A DNA stretch of 64,000 nucleotides, taken from assembly GCA_023678885.1 (NCBI GenBank), contig CM042958.1, positions 15,246,852-15,310,851 of the forward strand. Reading direction: 5' to 3'. Position 1 is the stretch's first letter; each line of letters begins with the position of its first letter. This document shows, piece after piece, positions 47,209 through 61,500 of the stretch. A model generated the notes under the pieces. That model had not been told where the DNA came from and did not search any database. It was given only the letters and a program-made list of their open reading frames with translations. The stretch comes from Pogostemon cablin (taxonomy: Eukaryota; Streptophyta; Magnoliopsida; Lamiales; Lamiaceae). The position numbers and the translations under genes are program-made.

Positions 47209-50200
47209 ATGGAGAAAACTTGTTCTTTGCTCGTACATTTTGACAAAGGCACACCAGCCCTTGCAAATGAGATCAAGGAAGCACTTGAAGGCAATGATGT
47301 TTCAGCTAAGGTTGATGCCATGAAAAATGCGATCATGCTTTTGCTAAATGGTGAAACCCTGCCTCAGCTCTTTATCACAATCGTTAGATATGTTTTGCCC
47401 TCTGAGGACCACACTGTTCAAAAACTGTTATTGCTCTACTTGGAAATAATTGATAAGACTGATGGGAAGGGCCGTGTTTTACCAGAAATGATTTTAATCT
47501 GCCAGAATCTCAGGAATAATCTTCAACACCCTAATGAATATATCCGTGGTGTCACCCTAAGATTCCTTTGCCGACTCAATGAGGTGGAGATCATCGAACC
47601 TTTGATACCCTCCATTATGTTGAACTTGGAGCATAGAAATGCATATGTTAGGAGAAATGCTATTCTTGCTGTGATGTCAATTTACAAGCTCCCGCATGGT
47701 GAGCAGCTCTTAGTTGATGCACCAGAGACGATCGAGAAGTTTCTCAATACAGAGCAAGATTCATCAGCTAAGAGGAATGCATTCCTGATGCTTTTTAATT
47801 GTGCCCAGGATCATGCTATTAATTACCTATTGACCAATGTTGATAGAGTCTCAGACTGGGGGGAACTTATGCAGATGGTTGTGTTGGAGCTGATCCGAAA
47901 AGTTTGTCGGACAAATAAAGCTGAAAAGGGAAAATATATCAAGATCATTATATCTTTATTGAATTCCCCTTCAGCTGCTGTTGTCTATGAATGTGCTGGA
48001 ACCCTTGTTTCTTTGTCTTCTGCTCCAACAGCTATTAGAGCTGCTGCTAACACATATTGCCAGCTTCTTCTCTCACAGAGTGATTATAATGTTAAACTCA
48101 TTGTACTTGATCGCCTTAATGAACTTAAGTCTTCCCACCAGGATATAATGGTTGACATGATCATGGATGTCCTAAGGGCCTTATCAAGCCCAAACCTTGA
48201 TATCCGTAGAAAAACAATTGACATAGTACTGGAACTCATCACCCCTCGTAATGTTAATGAAGTGGTTCTTACATTGAAGAAAGAAGTCATGAAAACTCAA
48301 AATGGGGAGCTCGAGAAGAATGGGGAGTATCGTCAGATGCTCATTCAAGCTATCCATTCATGTGCTATAAAGTTCCCTGAAGTGGCAAGTACCGTGGTCC
48401 ATTTGTTGATGGATTTCTTGGGAGACAACAATGTTGCCTCTGCAATGGATGTTGTCATTTTTGTGAGAGAGATAATTGAAACCAATCCTAAGTTGAGGGT
48501 TTCTATTGTCACTCGGCTTCTGGATACTTTTTACCAAGTTCGAGCAGCAAGAGTTTGTTCTTGTGCTCTTTGGATTGTAGGAGAGTATTCCTTATCTCTT
48601 TCTGAAGTTGAGAGTGCAATTGCAACCATAAAGCAGTGTCTTGGGGATTTACCCTTTTTTTCAGTTTCTGAAGATGATGAAGCTGCTGATTCTTCAAAGA
48701 AACCACCCCAGCAGGCTTCCACAATCACCATTTCATCTAGAAGACCAGCTATCCTTGCTGATGGGACTTATGCAACTCAAAGTGCTGCTTCCGAAACTGC
48801 CTTCTCCGCTCCAGCTGTAGTTCAAGGATCTTTGACTACCGGAAATTTGAGATCCCTTCTTCTCACTGGAGATTTTTTCCTTGGGGCAGTTGTTGCATGT
48901 ACGCTAGCAAAGCTCTGTCTGAGATTGGAGGAAGTTCAATCATCCAAGATTGAAGTGAACAAAGCATCAAGCAATGCTTTGTTGATTATGGTGTCAATTC
49001 TACAGCTTGGACAATCTTCAGTTCTCCCCCACCCAATTGATAATGATTCTTATGACAGGATTGTTCTTTGCATTAGATTGTTGTGTAACACAGGGGATGA
49101 TGTGAGGAGGGTCTGGCTGAAGTCTTGCCGTGAGAGTTTTGTTAAAATGCTTTCTGATAAACAGCTGCGTGAAACTGAAGAAATAAAAGCGAAAGCGCAG
49201 ATTACTCACGCACAACCTGATGACCTGATTGATTTTTACCATTTGAAGAGCCGAAAGGTAATTCTTCTATCAGTGTTCCTTCTGAATTCTTTCAATTTTA
49301 TTGTGGACGACCAGAACAGGCATGTGTTTTGAGTAAAGTTGTTACAGCTGCCTCAGAATAAATATTTCATCTAATGACCTATAAAAATATTTTTTTATTT
49401 TAATATTTTTCCTACGAACTTTTCACTGAAATCCCAACATCTGATTCTCTTTCCTTTTTTTTTTTTAATTAAAATGATCTTGGAAACTTATGTTTAAAAT
49501 TATAACTAAAAAAATCTTTTAATAATATTTTCTTTGTTTATTTGAGTTGATCCATATGTACAATGATTTAGTTCTTAAATATTCTTGAAATATATATAAT
49601 GTACAATAATTGAATGAGCTGAGAAAAAGTATCAGAAGTTTACAAAGCTCATAAAGTAAGTTTATCCAAATGAAAAGATTAATAATCTAGAATTTAAAAT
49701 TATCAAATATGATGTTTTCTGCTAAAACAGGTCCAGAGTTCAATATGGGATTTTTAATGAAAAAAAATGTTTGAATAGGTTTATGGAATATAGAGTTGTT
49801 TCGTGGAGATTTTGATTATGGTAATTTAGTCTACCCTTCTGGGCATGGTTTTGTGGAATAAAGAGCTGTTACATGGATATTTTGAATATGGTTTTTTGGA
49901 TATTATGATATTTTGTTTATTGTAAAAATAGCTTTATATGTTTATCATACTATCTGCACTCCAGGGAATGAGCCAGCTGGAGTTAGAAGATGAGGTCCAA
50001 GATGACTTGAAACGTGCTACTGGAGAATTTGTTAAGGATGCTGATGATGCTAATAAGCTCAACCGTATCATTCAACTTACTGGATTTAGTGATCCAGTAT
50101 ATGCGGAAGCTTATGTTACAGTCCATCACTATGATATTGTTCTGGATGTTACTATTATCAATAGAACAAAGGAGACACTTCAGAATTTGTGTTTGGAGCT

Positions 50201-51665
50201 GGCGACAATGGGTGATCTTAAACTTGTTGAGCGTCCACAAAATTATACTTTAGCACCTGAGTCTAGCAAGCAGATAAAAGCAAATATTAAGGTGTCATCT
50301 ACTGAGACTGGAGTTATATTTGGAAATATTGTGTATGAGACGTCAAATGTGCTTGAGCGGACTGTTGTTGTCCTCAATGATATCCATATTGATATCATGG
50401 ACTACATATCTCCTGCTGTTTGTAGCGATGCTGCTTTTAGGACCATGTGGGCAGAATTTGAGTGGGAAAACAAGGTATCTTTTGACTTTTCTGCTGTCAT
50501 TATTTAGCTCTAGTTGCTTCTAGTGTTTTCTGGTATTTTTCACACTGTATTTCGTGCTAGTAATACACTGCATCATGGATAATCAGTAGCCTGAACTCAT
50601 TCTAATATATTTATATCCATGGTAGTCCCACATTACTTTGAAGTGTCATGTTATCTAAGTTTATATAACTATTACTGATATTCTGGAATGTGATTTTAAT
50701 TGGTCTACTCCTTAGCCTTTTTTGCCTAATGCAAGGTTGGCTGTTAAAATCTTGTGTGATTCTTCAGTACTGTGATTAGTTAATAAATATGACGATTAAA
50801 TTTTGTCCTTATCTATGAACAAATTTGGAGTAAATTTTAATATTTTATGCACCTAGCTTGTTTGGATCTCATTCACAGGAAAACTAATGTATGAAATATA
50901 AACCATCACCTGTATTTTCTGCGATTTGCCTGACATGCATATCTTTTATTTTCTTCATCCATCAGGTCAAGTCATTGAAGTTTTCTTATAGTTCTTTCAT
51001 TTTCTTGTTTTCATATGATTGTATATTTGTGATTCCTTTGGTGCAATTCCTCCCTTTCATCTCCGTTTCCTTTGCTTGGCAGGTTGCTATAAACACCTCA
51101 ATCACCAGTGAAAAAGAATTTCTTGATCATATTATCAAATCAACCAATATGAGATGCCTAACTCCAAGGTAAGTCTCTTTTGTTATCTTTTATTTAGTGT
51201 GCTGCTGCAGCAATATTATCAAGGGCTTGTGGAATTTTATACATTCTTTTATGTGAAAATGTAGTATTACGAGTCCATTTTATCTTTCTTCCATTCAATC
51301 TTATGGATTAATGAGTCTTATTAAACTGTTATATTTATTTGCCGTGTTTATAAGTTTATGAATAAATGCTCAAGTTATCTAATTTAGCCTTCACTACATT
51401 ATGGCAATGATAGTGACAACTCATAATACATATTTATCGTCTTGCTCTTGTGGTCTTCAGATCTGCTGTAGATGGTGAGTGTGGATTCTTGGCCTCTAAT
51501 TTGTATGCAAAGAGTGTATTTGGAGAGGATGCTTTGGTGAACGTCAGTGTAGAGAAGCAGTCAGATGGCAAGCTAAGCGGATATATTAGGATAAGGAGCA
51601 AGACTCAGGGGATTGCTCTTAGCTTGGGCGACAAGATCACTCTCAAGCAAAAGGGAGGAACCTGA
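47209..51665 (+). CDS. Coatomer subunit beta (beta-COP)
   Basis: Exons are 47209-49257, 49965-50474, 51083-51168 and 51461-51665, all in frame. They total 2850 nt and 949 residues, the usual length of plant beta-COP. It is a core subunit of the COPI coat (F-subcomplex) that shapes Golgi-derived vesicles for retrograde transport to the ER. The N-terminal two thirds are an adaptin-type HEAT/ARM solenoid (starting CSLLVHFDKGTPALANEIK; NAYVRRNAILAVMSIYKL is a typical repeat). A Ser-rich linker is at about 485-540. The C-terminal appendage (exons 2-4) contains TGFSDPVYAEAYVTVHHYDI and WAEFEWENKV. The first exon, 2049 nt, encodes over 70% of the protein. The read-through ORF past 49257 is intronic. 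Confidence 0.97.
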
Positions 51666-53610
51666 TGGTAAATACTCCACACTTTATTCTGATGTTGTGA
51701 GATTGATAAAGGAAGTGTTGCTGATCAATTGAACGGAGTGGGCAGAACGAAAATGGATGCTAATGGGAGAGTTATCATCCTTCCTTCGAAGTTGCTATCT
51801 AACTAATTTTAGTGAAACTTAGCAATTGATGGACGTCTAATGTGATTAATTATCTCATCTTCTGTTTGCATTGTCTTTATTCTCTCTTTTTATTAAGTAT
51901 TTTTCTGCTGTGTTCTGCAGTTTGTGCGCTCGAATCTCGATTTTAAAGCTCCTACAAACCACACCTCCGGAGGATAGTTAGATTTTATGAGGAAGTGTTT
52001 ACTCTTGGAATTTCGTTTTCTTATGTTTATTATCTGGGAATGTATTTGGGTTATTATTTTTGTAGAGAACACTGTAAAGAGATGTTGGTACTCTTTCTGG
52101 CCTTTTTTTTTTCCTTGGAATTTTTGTTTTTTGGGCTCCAAATACATTCATTAAGCAATTGCTAGTTGTATCGAACCTAAAAGTTGTTTAGGAGGGCATA
52201 CTTGGCATTCCATTTGCTTTTCGGACAATACTAGCTTTTACTACTATTAATATAAAGTAGACAATTGTTCAATCTTGATAAAAAACATTAACTAGCAGGT
52301 ACTCTTCCCAAGAGTATTTGCTGTTTCTTGAGTATTTTTTCTGCCCCGTGTGAGAGCTGAGAGTGTTGTTTCTTTTTGAGTTCGTGAGCTTATGATTACT
52401 TAAAGACCTTTTTTAAAGTTTTCATGTTAAGAGATGGAGATTTTATACTGTGATCTTTATCTTCGGTTGACCCCCTGCAAAATATGCGTGTTTTTTTGAA
52501 GAATTTTAATTGTTGTTTTACTTTTTTTTTGTTTTTAACTTTAATTTGAAAGGCTAATTATTGTGCACCGTTGAATCATGTATCCACTTTCAGAAACTTA
52601 TACATTTATGACTTTAAGAAATTTATACACTTATAAATAAAAATGTATACATTAATTAATGAAAATGTACACTTTGTTAACAAATTTTCTATTGATTTTT
52701 TTAATGAAAAAATAAGTGTAGAAAAACTATTCAATTATTAAGAAAATAATGATAAGCTGCTATATATGGTAGAACTTTAAAGATATAAGGATTTTATTAT
52801 TATTATTATTATTTTTGTGGGGACCCATTTTACGAATAAAGAAATGTAAATGTTATTGTGAGATATTAAATAAGATGTATTTTATTCGTCCAGCAAAAAA
52901 ATTACATTTTACATTTTAGGGTGTCTCACATATATAAGATTTTTTTAAATGTGATCCGTACAAAACAATTACTGAAACTCATACACAATACTAATATAAC
53001 TAGCATATTGAAATATTATATTTCTCAACTTATTACATATTAAAATACTTATATTTAGTATATTAATTCTGTGAAAACATGAAATGTTAATTCTTTTAAA
53101 GGGTAGAAAGAGTATATTTTTGTGCGGGTAAGCAACATTTGAGTGAAATGTCTCACGGTAATATCACCTTACATTGTTGTTATAATTTTTTATTAAATAT
53201 ATTATATTTTTTTAAATAAAAGCTATCACCTTTTATTTTAATATTATTACTTATTATTTATCTTACAAAATTTATCCCATGATTACACACAAGCGTTTGT
53301 CTTTTGCGGGATCGGAGTCGGTAAATAAAATAAGAATTTAAAAAAAAAATATTTAAATGAATAAATTAAAAATTATAAATGGGGATGGAAATAATTTATT
53401 TTCTTAAGATGAGAGAGAGAAATTTAAAACATCAACTACGTTATAAAAGCAACGGCACCGCTTTCTTCCACGTCTTCCCTTTCACAATTCAAAGTCACTT
53501 GTCAAAATCCTCCCATTTCGAATATCCTTCCAATTTCCCACCCGGTTTTTCATTCCATCCTTTACAAGTTAAGAGATATTTTTCATTTGGAGGGTTTTCT
53601 TGAAGAAAAT
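51666..53610. other. Intergenic, beta-COP 3' UTR and BBR promoter
   Basis: No gene is seen. It has the beta-COP 3' UTR (to about 52.1 kb), AT-rich spacer, a possible degenerate Stowaway-like element near 52880-53115 (TTATTCGTCCAGC at left, GGGTAGAAAGAGTA at right), and the BBR promoter and leader from about 53.4 kb. Confidence 0.55.
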
Positions 53611-56600
53611 ATGGACTCCTCCAATGATCCCAAGGGTGACACCGACGCAACCGCCGCCGCCGCCACCGACGCAGAACAAAACCCTAGCAATAACCCATCT
53701 AATGGAGGGGACGGTACCGCAAATGCCCGCCGGAGAACTCCCTTTACGAACCTCAGTCAAATCGATGCGGATCTCGCCCTTGCCCGTACTCTACAAGAAC
53801 AGGTTTTTCTTTTATTGGGTCTTCTTTTACTGATATCAATTACAATTTGAATTTCTAATCCTGTTGAGAAAAATTATACTCTAATTTATTTTTTTGCTGT
53901 TTGGTGTAATATGTATGCTAATATTATTGATTTTTTTGGAGTACTTGTTTCCAGGTGGTGTTTATTGGTTAGTTGCGTGTTTAAATCTCCGATTCTGTGT
54001 TCTCTGTTTTTTATGGTGTCAGACTACGTAAGTTGTAGTCTGAAATGATTTTCTTATTACGTGCCTATTTTCGAAGTCTTTTATTCCTTGGTAATTAAAT
54101 CAGTTTAATTGCTTGATCCATGTTGTGTTTGTTCTTTTGAAAAAGTTGTAACTATTCTGTGTTAGTTGGTGTGGTTTTGATTTTATACTTAATAGTTTTG
54201 GCTGGCATGAATTTGTAGCTAACCTATGAGAAAGTTTTGCCTGGGTAGTATAAAATTGCATTCATTATATTATTTTACAGAATTTATTGAAATTATTGAC
54301 TTGGGGACAGGAGAGAGCTTATATGATGTTGAGAATGGGCGCTGGTGCTCACAGTCATTATGGTGGTTGGGAAGTTGAGAGTTATGGGGACGAAGATGAA
54401 ATTTATGATGATGATTATGAGGACGCCAGTGAAGAGGATTATGAAGGTTCAACCGCAGAGGAGGTGGGTGATGAATTAGAAGATGCATTTGATGTGAATG
54501 CTGATGATGCAAGAGTCGAAGATGGAAACCAAAGTAGGGAATTGGACCCTTCTACATTTCCTAATGATGAGGCCTATGCTAGAGCTTTGCAAGATGCTGA
54601 AGAACAGGAAATGGCAGCTAGATTGTTAGCACTATCTGGGATTAGTGAAAGTGAGTCATTTTGGCATTGTTAAGGTGTTTGCTTTACCATTAAACACTTT
54701 GCTGAGAACTTATCAATGACTTTAAAATTTTCTATGATTCTATAGTGGTGGTGGGGGATGATGAAGATGAAGATGAAGATGAAGAAGAAGAAGATGCAAA
54801 TGAAGACGACGACGAAGAAGATCAGGACGAAGAAGGCCATGGTGATTATCCTTTGGTACATCTGCCATGCTTTTGTTTTTTTAATTTCCTTCTTTGTGTG
54901 GGTTCATATGAGCATGATTATAATGCTTCACCTTATTACTTATAAAGGAAAGGGTCCAATTCTGAACTGTTGAATTCAAAGTAATATGAACTGATGCTGA
55001 AATTCCTTGCTAGCAGGACATTTTGATGTATATTTTCTCAGATATGGTTGGATACTTGTAGAACTTGGCTGTACCCACTTTAGGTCCACCACTTTTTCAT
55101 CAAGTGAGAACTTCTTAGATTGATGGTTGTATAATTATGTAGGAACTCCTAGTTATCATCTATCTAATAAGTTTCTCATTTGATGAAAAAGTGGTGGACC
55201 TAAAGTGGGTGAAGCCACATTTTATAAGTGTCCAACCATATCTGAGAACTTCTTAGATTGATGATAAGTAGGAGGGTCACCACAATTTAGAACTACTCAA
55301 TTCTCTAACCATCAATATTAATTATCATTATACAAGCACTTATTGACATGTCTCCTATTCAAAAGGTCTACAAGAATTATTTGCTGAGTTTATAAGCTCT
55401 TGAAGAGTTTCTAGCATATAAGTTCCTCAAAGATGTTGGACAAAATTTTCTGAAGGATCTTATGAGCTCTTTTATAAAATAATTTTACAGGTCGTTTATA
55501 AAATTTTTGAGGAGACCCCTAAGTAATTTTGAGTTAAGATGTAAATTGACAATTTCTCAAATTTACTTGTCAATTAATACTATCTTTGACATCTTACAAG
55601 TTCAAATTTTGAAGATGGCATTCGTCATCTTGATAAGTTCTGAAAATATCTTGTAAGATGTAAGCAGTATAGTTTTTAAAAACAAGATGTCAGAGATATG
55701 GCAATTAAGTTCCTCCTTGCACACTATAATAATACCTATAATACAAAATTTGTATTCAAATTCAAAAGACACATCCTCTTCATACTTTTTATCTTTCTCT
55801 CTCATGCATTTTACTTTCTACATGATACTTTCCATTTATTCAATCATTACCACATCACTTCTCAAAATATAATATCTGCAACATCATCAACTTTTAAAAA
55901 TCCTATCCTATCATAACTCTACAAACCAAATATAGTTTTAAAACCAAATCAGTTTTTTATATTCACGAATTATGAAACCAACAATCGAAAGCCAAGTTAA
56001 TCTCAAATCAAACATACTCTAATTATTCAACTTCCTTCTCTGTATTAACAAGTACGAAATCAGTATTATATCCTACTGAGGTGATCCAGCTTTTAATTAT
56101 ATCTGTATTAGCTGTTGACTTCCAACTAATTTGCTTGAGTCATGCATTCATTTATTGGGGGGGTGCTTGATGGGGTGGTTTAGAGAAGGGCGAATGTGAA
56201 ATGTGTTAAAAGAGAGTATTGCATTTTATTTAATAATTCCTTTACAGTACATTTTATATCCACTTTTTGGGAGTGGGCAAAAACCTCCCTGATGTGAGGA
56301 ATGGAAGTCTCTAAATTTCTATTCTCCAATACTGTTGCTATTCTATTACACACTCCTTTTTTTTCAATGTATGTTACTTATTTGCATTACTATTTCATTT
56401 TCAATTGAGAGTTGCCGACACATCTTATATGTACTTAACTATTTTTATTTTAATAATTATATAGGGTACGTGGGAAGAGGTTGATCCCGATGAACTTTCA
56501 TATGAGGTAAACAAAATGATTTACTGCCTTCTCATTCTTCTTGGGCCCAATTTACTTTGATAGCATGATTGACTTCGTGTTACAGGAGTTGATTGCTCTA

Positions 56601-57432
56601 GGTGAAGTTGTTGGAACAGAGAGTAGAGGTCTTTCTGCCGATACGATAGCTTCCCTGCCTTCCATAAACTATAAATCGCAAGACCTTCAGGAAGGAAGAA
56701 GTGATTCGTAAGTAAAGATAATCTACTTTTGCTAAGTGATATCATTATGTGTTCATCTCTCCTACCTTGTATATTTCTGCAAGGCTCACAGCTTTTGCAC
56801 TTGTTCCTCAGCTGTGTCATATGTAGATTGGATTATGAGGAAGGTGACACCTTGACTGTTCTTGCTTGCAAACATTCATACCATCCAGAGTGCATCAACA
56901 ATTGGTTACAAATAAATAAGGTATATTAAATAAAGTTTGTCATACTCTTACACTTTTGAAGATTTCCAAATGTACGCCTCTTGAAGTTCTATTCTATGTA
57001 TTAAAAGCTCAACTCTAAGTGAGTGATTGTAAAAAATGCCTTTTATACTGAGTCGTGGTTTATGCAAGACTAATAGTTTGCCATCGAGACATCCTGAAGC
57101 CTGGAATACACGTCTTACGGTGCAGTATATTCATTAATCATTAGGGCAACTAAAAGCTCAAATCTTGTGCGTTTTGCATTTGCTCTGTTTTGATTTTTAG
57201 TTGATGCTCGTTTCATGTATACCATATTGTTTATCCAACTAAGCTGTATATCTTCTTCAAAGGGAGGGGACTCGGATATTCCTCTAATTCATGTCTATTT
57301 TTCTCCTTTGTGAACTAATAAATTTTGATGCATGAATGTCGAACGTAGGAATAACGGATGAATGATCTCGTGTATGTGTAGGTTTGTCCTGTTTGCAGTG
57401 CCGAAGTCTCCACCATTTCTGGGAAAAGCTAG
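53611..57432 (+). CDS. BBR: E3 ubiquitin ligase BIG BROTHER-related (RING-H2)
   Basis: Seven exons: 53611-53802, 54311-54650, 54746-54855, 56465-56506, 56586-56707, 56812-56920 and 57382-57432. All join in frame to 321 residues. The upstream in-frame start at 53587 is a TTG and is not used. Conserved blocks identify the BIG BROTHER-related family: FTNLSQIDADLALARTLQEQ, ERAYMML, EAYARALQDAEEQEMAARL, DPDELSYEELIALGEVVG and SRGLSADTIASLP. The C-terminal RING-H2 has Cys270, Cys273, Cys288, His290, His293, Cys296, Cys307 and Cys310. The centre is very acidic (Asp/Glu runs, residues about 85-210). BIG BROTHER ligases limit organ size in Arabidopsis; that role here is inferred. Exon 4 is only 42 nt. 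Intron 3 (1.6 kb) carries an inverted-repeat element. Confidence 0.93.
55036..55247. mobile_element. Inverted-repeat (foldback) element in BBR intron 3
   Basis: The left arm 55036-55123 (starting TCTCAGATATGGTTGGATAC) pairs with the right arm 55157-55247, with long exact stretches such as CCCACTTTAGGTCCACCACT. The loop is about 33 bp. Arms of about 90 bp in an intron suggest a MITE that would form a long hairpin in the pre-mRNA. No clear target duplication was seen. Confidence 0.75.
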
Positions 57433-58566
57433 AATTCATCAACAGCAACGTGAAGTTGTGTCTTACAATATGGAGACCAAATAATCTCTCTCTCTCCCTC
57501 CCTCTCGTCTTATACTGTCAAGTCTATCATGAAAAACCTTGACATTATAGAAATATGTAACATGAACCTCTTTCATTTAGTTGTTCTGCTATAATTCCTT
57601 CAGCTACTTTAACCTTCTTAATTAGTTATGTTAGATAAATTATGGTGGATAATTATAACATTATAATCATTTATAAAAATTGATATTGGTCTGTATTGGG
57701 TGGCTTCAACAATTTAGAGAGAATAGTAATCCGTTCTCAAATCTCAAGTGGCTGATTGGAACATGATTGGTTTCATTTCATCCATTAAATGCCCAGTACT
57801 GCAGTACATTCTTATTAAGCATATTCATTAGTGGGTGTCTTAGGTTTCATCCTCTTTTTGGAGTAGTCTCTTTTTTAAGGGGATGGAGGGGGTATTTATT
57901 TTTATTTTTTATTAAATAAATGAGTTTCATGTTTAATTAATACTCTTTTCGTCCAGATAAATTGTGTACATATTTTAGTGCGTTGAAATTAAGAAAATTT
58001 AATTTTTTTATATATAAAGATGTATAAAATTATTGGAATGTGTGTAAAGTTGTTGGAATGTGTAAAAAGTTAATAGTATTGTAATATTTTTTTTTCATTT
58101 TAAGAAACGTGAACAAGTATTGAGATTTAAAAATAAAGTGTACAGTAATTAGTGTGAAAAAATGTAAAATAAGAAACCGACCGGTGTACCAATAAAATAT
58201 TTTTTGAGTATTTTAGATCGATTTTTATCCAAATTTAGTTCCTTAATCAAAATTTTTTATTATTATTATTTTGTTTAAATTTGGATAAGAATCGGTCAAA
58301 TTATACAATGAACTTCATTTGAACAAAAAAAATAGACTAAATCTGATGAAAAAAAAGGACGAAAATCGAATAAAAAATGAGATTAACAAATAAAAAAAAC
58401 AAAATAAATAAAATTAGAATATAATAAAACAACTAATTTGCAGTTAGGCCCTCGTCTCCGAGTGCAAAACCTCAGGCATAGTGTGATAGGGCTTATCTTT
58501 TTCTTTCTACATGAATTCAACATTTTTCAGACAGCGGAGCATGTTAATCTCCAGCCAAATGTAGCG
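57433..58566. other. Intergenic between BBR and FTSHI5
   Basis: It contains the BBR 3' UTR with a TC/CCT-rich tract at 57485-57510, a possible lone Stowaway end near 57943 (CTCTTTTCGTCCAG), A-rich spacer, and the FTSHI5 promoter and leader. Confidence 0.6.
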
Positions 58567-61500
58567 ATGAACTCTACTACTCTCGAATCACGCCTTCGAA
58601 ACCCTACTCTCTTCAGGTTGCCACTTCATCGCTGCGCCAAAACTGAAACCAAAACAATTTCCTTCGTCAGAAACTCTTCATTCTTCGCCAAATCCTCCTC
58701 ATCGCCGTATCCGCTACGAATTTTGTCCCACGCCGCCTCGCTTCGAACTGTTGGATGCTCGGCTAAGATTGATGACAGCCGGCCCAGAATACAATTCGAA
58801 AATTTAAAACGTTGTAATGAGGAACGCAATGCACTTGCCGTTGCGAAGCCAATGGCCTATGCATTGTTCTGTATATTCATCGGCGTCTTCTGTCCGCTTA
58901 TGGGGTTTCAGAGACCTGCCATGGCTGCCGCCCCTGTTCGGGAATCAGTGTCAAGGGGAGAGAATGAAGAGGAGGGCCATGAGTACTCGCGCTATACCCG
59001 GCGGTTATTGGAGGCTGTTTCGCGGCTGCTTAAGGCAATTGAGCAGGCTAGGACTGTGGGGAAGGAAAACTTTGCCAAGAATGTTGAGGAGGGATTGAAG
59101 GAGGTTAAAAGGACGAAGACGGCATTGCAAGAAGAGTTGATGAATGGTCTTTATGCGGAATTGAGGGTTTTAAAAGAGGAAAAAGAGCTGCTTGTGGATC
59201 GCTCAGATGAAATTCTGGGTAAAGAATTGAAGGCAAAGAGGGAGGAGGATAGTTTAGTGAGCAAATCAAAAGGTGGGGGTGAGAGGGTTAGGAGGATAAG
59301 GGAGGAAAGGAGGAGTTTAGAAAAAGAATATAGTGATGCATGGGAGAGAATTGAGGAGCTCGAAGGTTTGATTTCAATGAAAGAAACCATGGCATTAAGC
59401 ATTGGTGTGAGGGAGCTTTTGTCTATCGAGAGAGAGTGCCAGTCTTTGGTGGAGAGCTTCTTAAGGGAAATGAGGAGTAAAGAGACTCCAAGGTGAAGAA
59501 AGCAATGGATTTATATGTTCCTCCTTCCTTGAATTTTTCACAAATCTTCCATCTCCATCAGTGTTAGTTCACATTGTCATCAAAAGGAATAATCTCTTTC
59601 TGCATGTGTCATAATTCATAATTACTAATTGGATCTTGGTTATATCAAATAACTTATCATAGCTGATGTTGCAGATTGCTTTAAATTACAGTTTGCTTTA
59701 GGAATTACGGATAACTGTATGCTATTATTAATTTTCTGTTTTAAGTTTAACTTCATATCTTTTGAAAACTTCATAGCTAAAGTTGTTCGTGATTGTGTGT
59801 TAAGCTTGAAGTTTCAATATTTGTTTTGAACCTTAATATTGCAGACTTGTTAAATGTTTAAATCATCTAGCCTTTCTAAATTCTTGATTATCGTAATAGT
59901 CAACATTATGTTGATTCAAGCATTAGAAAGCTGTCAATAATGTCTACTTCAATATTAAGTTGTTTTTTGAAGAATTTAAATCCATTGGAGGATCCTTTCA
60001 TATTTTGATGATTTAGATAAAAGCTGTTGACTATTAAAAATAGTATCAGCCTAGAGTATTTCTTTAACTGAGGTAACAGTATTCAGTAGTCTTTCAATTT
60101 AGCACAAGCTATGGTTTGAGAAGATTGCTGATGATTCTGCCATTTTTATGGCTTCTTGCAGTTGTACTTCTCCAGAAAGTCTTTCCAATGACTCGAACTT
60201 TTGCTTTTCAACTGATGAATTAATCATTTGTCTTCGTTTTTTGGTAACTTGGTTCTTATCTGACACAACCTACAAACTAGATGCAATTGAGTTCTAGCTT
60301 TTAATTTCACGAAGGCGTTATCACTTTATCTCTTATATGTGAATCACAATTTGAATGTTTTTTTGATGCATTTTTTAAATTCCAAAATTTATCACAGTAA
60401 CTGTAAATTAAATGATTTTTTTGTATGTCCTGCTAAGATCTGATCCTACTTTATTGCTTCTTCCGCTTTGGTTCTTATTACTTGCAGTACCTCAAAATCT
60501 CCTGTTACCAAGCTCTCTAAAGGTGAGCTTCAGAAAGAACTGCAAGATGCGCATAGACTGTTTCAGGAACAAATAGTGTTACCCAGTGTCCTGGTAGGTG
60601 AGGATATGGATTCTGTTGTCAATCAAGAATCAACTGCTTTTGCTCATCGTATACAGCAAGTTCTTAAGGATTCAAAAGATGTGCAAAAAAACCTTGAGTC
60701 TAACATCAGGAAGACTATGAAAAAACATGGTGAGGAAAGGCGTTTTGTGGTGACCACACCGCCAGATGAGGTTGTCAAGGGTTATCCAGATATTGAGCTG
60801 AAGTGGATGTTTGGAAGGAAGGAGGTTATAGTCCCAAAAGCTGTGAACAACCATTTTATTCATGGCTGGAAGAAATGGAGAGAGGATGTTAAGTTAGACC
60901 TAAAAGAAAGCCTTCTGGAAGATTCTGAATTAGCTAAAAAGTATGTGGCCGAAAGACAGGTAATTCTGCCAAATTTATCATTGGTCATCCTTTTTATCTT
61001 TCTAGCAGTTCTACCTTTTGTTTAACCTAAATGGTAAGGAAGAAATTACTTACTTTTGATTCAGCAGGCTAACATATTTATTCTTTCATAGTGTATTCCT
61101 TAGTCCCCCCATTTTTTTCAAATTTATTTGTCAAGCTTGAACCTCTCTCGTGACTGTCTAGGAATTGCACATTTAGGTAACCATAGTTTTCTTTTCGTTT
61201 TTCCCTTAAAAATTTGGGGTTCAGAATAGAGATGTAAAAATTGGTTAAAGACACATTCTTTGGACCAACCCTTTGGTTAATTAGGAAAATAGGGTTCCTA
61301 AAAAGACTAATTTCTTGTATATTGTGTTGTCTGGTGTTTTCTTCTCCTCTTCTTGATCACAATGTGCCACAAAGAAGTTTGGAGGCAAGTACTCATGCAG
61401 GATTAGTAGTTTTTTGACTTCATGTGAAACCTTCATGCTTGATGTGCTAGAAATAGTTGAACAATGTTTAAGGATAATCTTATCTGGAAAGAACAGCATT

